A stretch of 64,000 nucleotides of DNA from CAVVEC01 sp963770485 (GTDB taxonomy: Bacteria > Acidobacteriota > Terriglobia > Terriglobales > Acidobacteriaceae), in the NCBI GenBank assembly GCA_963770485.1, contig CAVYPX010000009.1:310001-374000 (forward strand), given 5' to 3'. Below are positions 63,449 through 64,000 of this stretch, piece after piece. A model generated the notes under the pieces. It was given only the letters and a program-made list of their open reading frames with translations. It made no database searches and was not told the DNA's origin. Both the position numbers and the translations under genes were made by a program. Position 1 is the first letter of the stretch. The number at the start of each line of letters is the position of its first letter.

Positions 63449-64000
63449 ATGACTGCTGCGGATGATCCGCCCCTCAACCCGGATTTGTGGGATAGTGACG
63501 GGAATCTCTTGGTTCCACGGCACGGAATCCGGGTCGCAATGGGTCTGGCTTTGGTAGCCGCGGGCGCTTACTGGCTATTTACTTTCATCGCAGAAAGGGA
63601 AATGCGCACGCTGAACCCGTTGCAGCCAAACGAATTCCCAGATTCCCTCTGGGTGACCATTCTGTGGGTCGCGCTGCCACTCGTGCCCTTCATTGTTTCC
63701 GTAGTGCTCCTCTCAACTCGCAGCCAAGGAGGGATCGCTGCCGGAGCCGGTATTGGAGCAGCACTTTTTCTCTGCTCGCTGCTATTTTCAATTGCCGCTC
63801 TGCTGGGGTTTGTGTTGACTTTTGGGCCCATTCCTTATGCGTTCCCACTCGCTGTTTCGAACTTGATATTTTCAGCGTGTAGCGTTTGGATCACTGTTTC
63901 CGCATTCAGGATTGCGTACAAAGCAGGTTGGGGGATGTTCTTTCTGACACTTGCCGCCACGCTAGTCGGCATGACTGTGGCATACCACTTACTAGGCGGT
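63449..64000 (+). CDS. Integral membrane protein, truncated by the window edge
   Basis: From ATG 63449 the frame is open to base 64000 (184 codons, no stop yet). It has at least four membrane segments: RVAMGLALVAAGAYWLFTFI, VTILWVALPLVPFIVSVVLL, GIGAALFLCSLLFSIAALLG and ACSVWITVSAFRIAYKAGWG. No known domain is visible in this part. A TACAAT box lies eight bases before the ATG. Product family unknown. Confidence 0.7.
   Translation, partial: MTAADDPPLNPDLWDSDGNLLVPRHGIRVAMGLALVAAGAYWLFTFIAEREMRTLNPLQPNEFPDSLWVTILWVALPLVPFIVSVVLLSTRSQGGIAAGAGIGAALFLCSLLFSIAALLGFVLTFGPIPYAFPLAVSNLIFSACSVWITVSAFRIAYKAGWGMFFLTLAATLVGMTVAYHLLGG

Overview
The window looks like a chromosomal segment of a GC-rich Gram-negative bacterium, most likely an Acidobacteriota of the Koribacter/Terriglobia type. 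This placement is an inference from four things: outer-membrane and secreted proteins of a didermic cell, a YVTN beta-propeller protein, a paired serA plus class V aminotransferase, and many short palindromic and 'ACGGAT' intergenic repeats. No rRNA gene is present to confirm it. Most of the window is housekeeping DNA. No integrase, transposase, CRISPR array or complete prophage was seen.

Layout. 1-11.9 kb: a partial RidA gene, a conserved hypothetical, a winged-helix/PD-(D/E)XK nuclease-like gene, rsmD, a CBS-containing site-2 protease, an outer-membrane beta-barrel, serA with its aminotransferase partner, yqeY, a Phd/RelE toxin-antitoxin pair, rsmI, an FmdB zinc ribbon and a pirin. 12-24 kb: a proteostasis cluster (clpB, a 53-residue small ORF, hsp20), an RlmI-like methyltransferase, a coiled-coil zinc-ribbon protein, a secreted DPP-IV peptidase, an MBL-fold hydrolase, dusB and a tandem pair of membrane paralogues. 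24-29.4 kb: rpmE, a HU gene, then the glyoxylate shunt (aceB, aceA) divergent from a LysR regulator. 29.5-43.4 kb: a phage-like replication pair (DUF1376-like plus DnaC-like ATPase), a truncated UvrC homologue, DinB, a second ExK nuclease-like protein, tldD/tldE, a selenocysteine-containing selD, a 15-repeat YVTN propeller protein and YihY. 43.4-60.4 kb: one long minus-strand transcription/translation locus, in transcriptional order tRNA-Thr(TGT), tRNA-Tyr, tRNA-Thr(GGT), tRNA-Gly, a three-gene HEPN cassette, tuf, rpmG, tRNA-Trp, secE, nusG, rplK, rplA, rplJ, rplL, rpoB, rpoC and a strong terminator. 60.5-64 kb: a TauE/SafE-like exporter, a membrane polyferredoxin, DoxX and a truncated membrane gene.

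Most notable points. (1) selD carries an in-frame TGA at codon 18, where a catalytic Cys/Sec is expected, with a SECIS-like hairpin just downstream. (2) Two families of GC-rich palindromes found between genes also occur in frame inside selD and dusB, adding roughly 15-20 residues to each protein. (3) A HEPN gene with two unknown partners sits between tRNA-Gly and tuf, in an otherwise classically ordered locus and with no promoter of its own that I can see. (4) Several genes have a TANNNT box exactly 6 nt before their start codon and no Shine-Dalgarno, which suggests leaderless transcripts.
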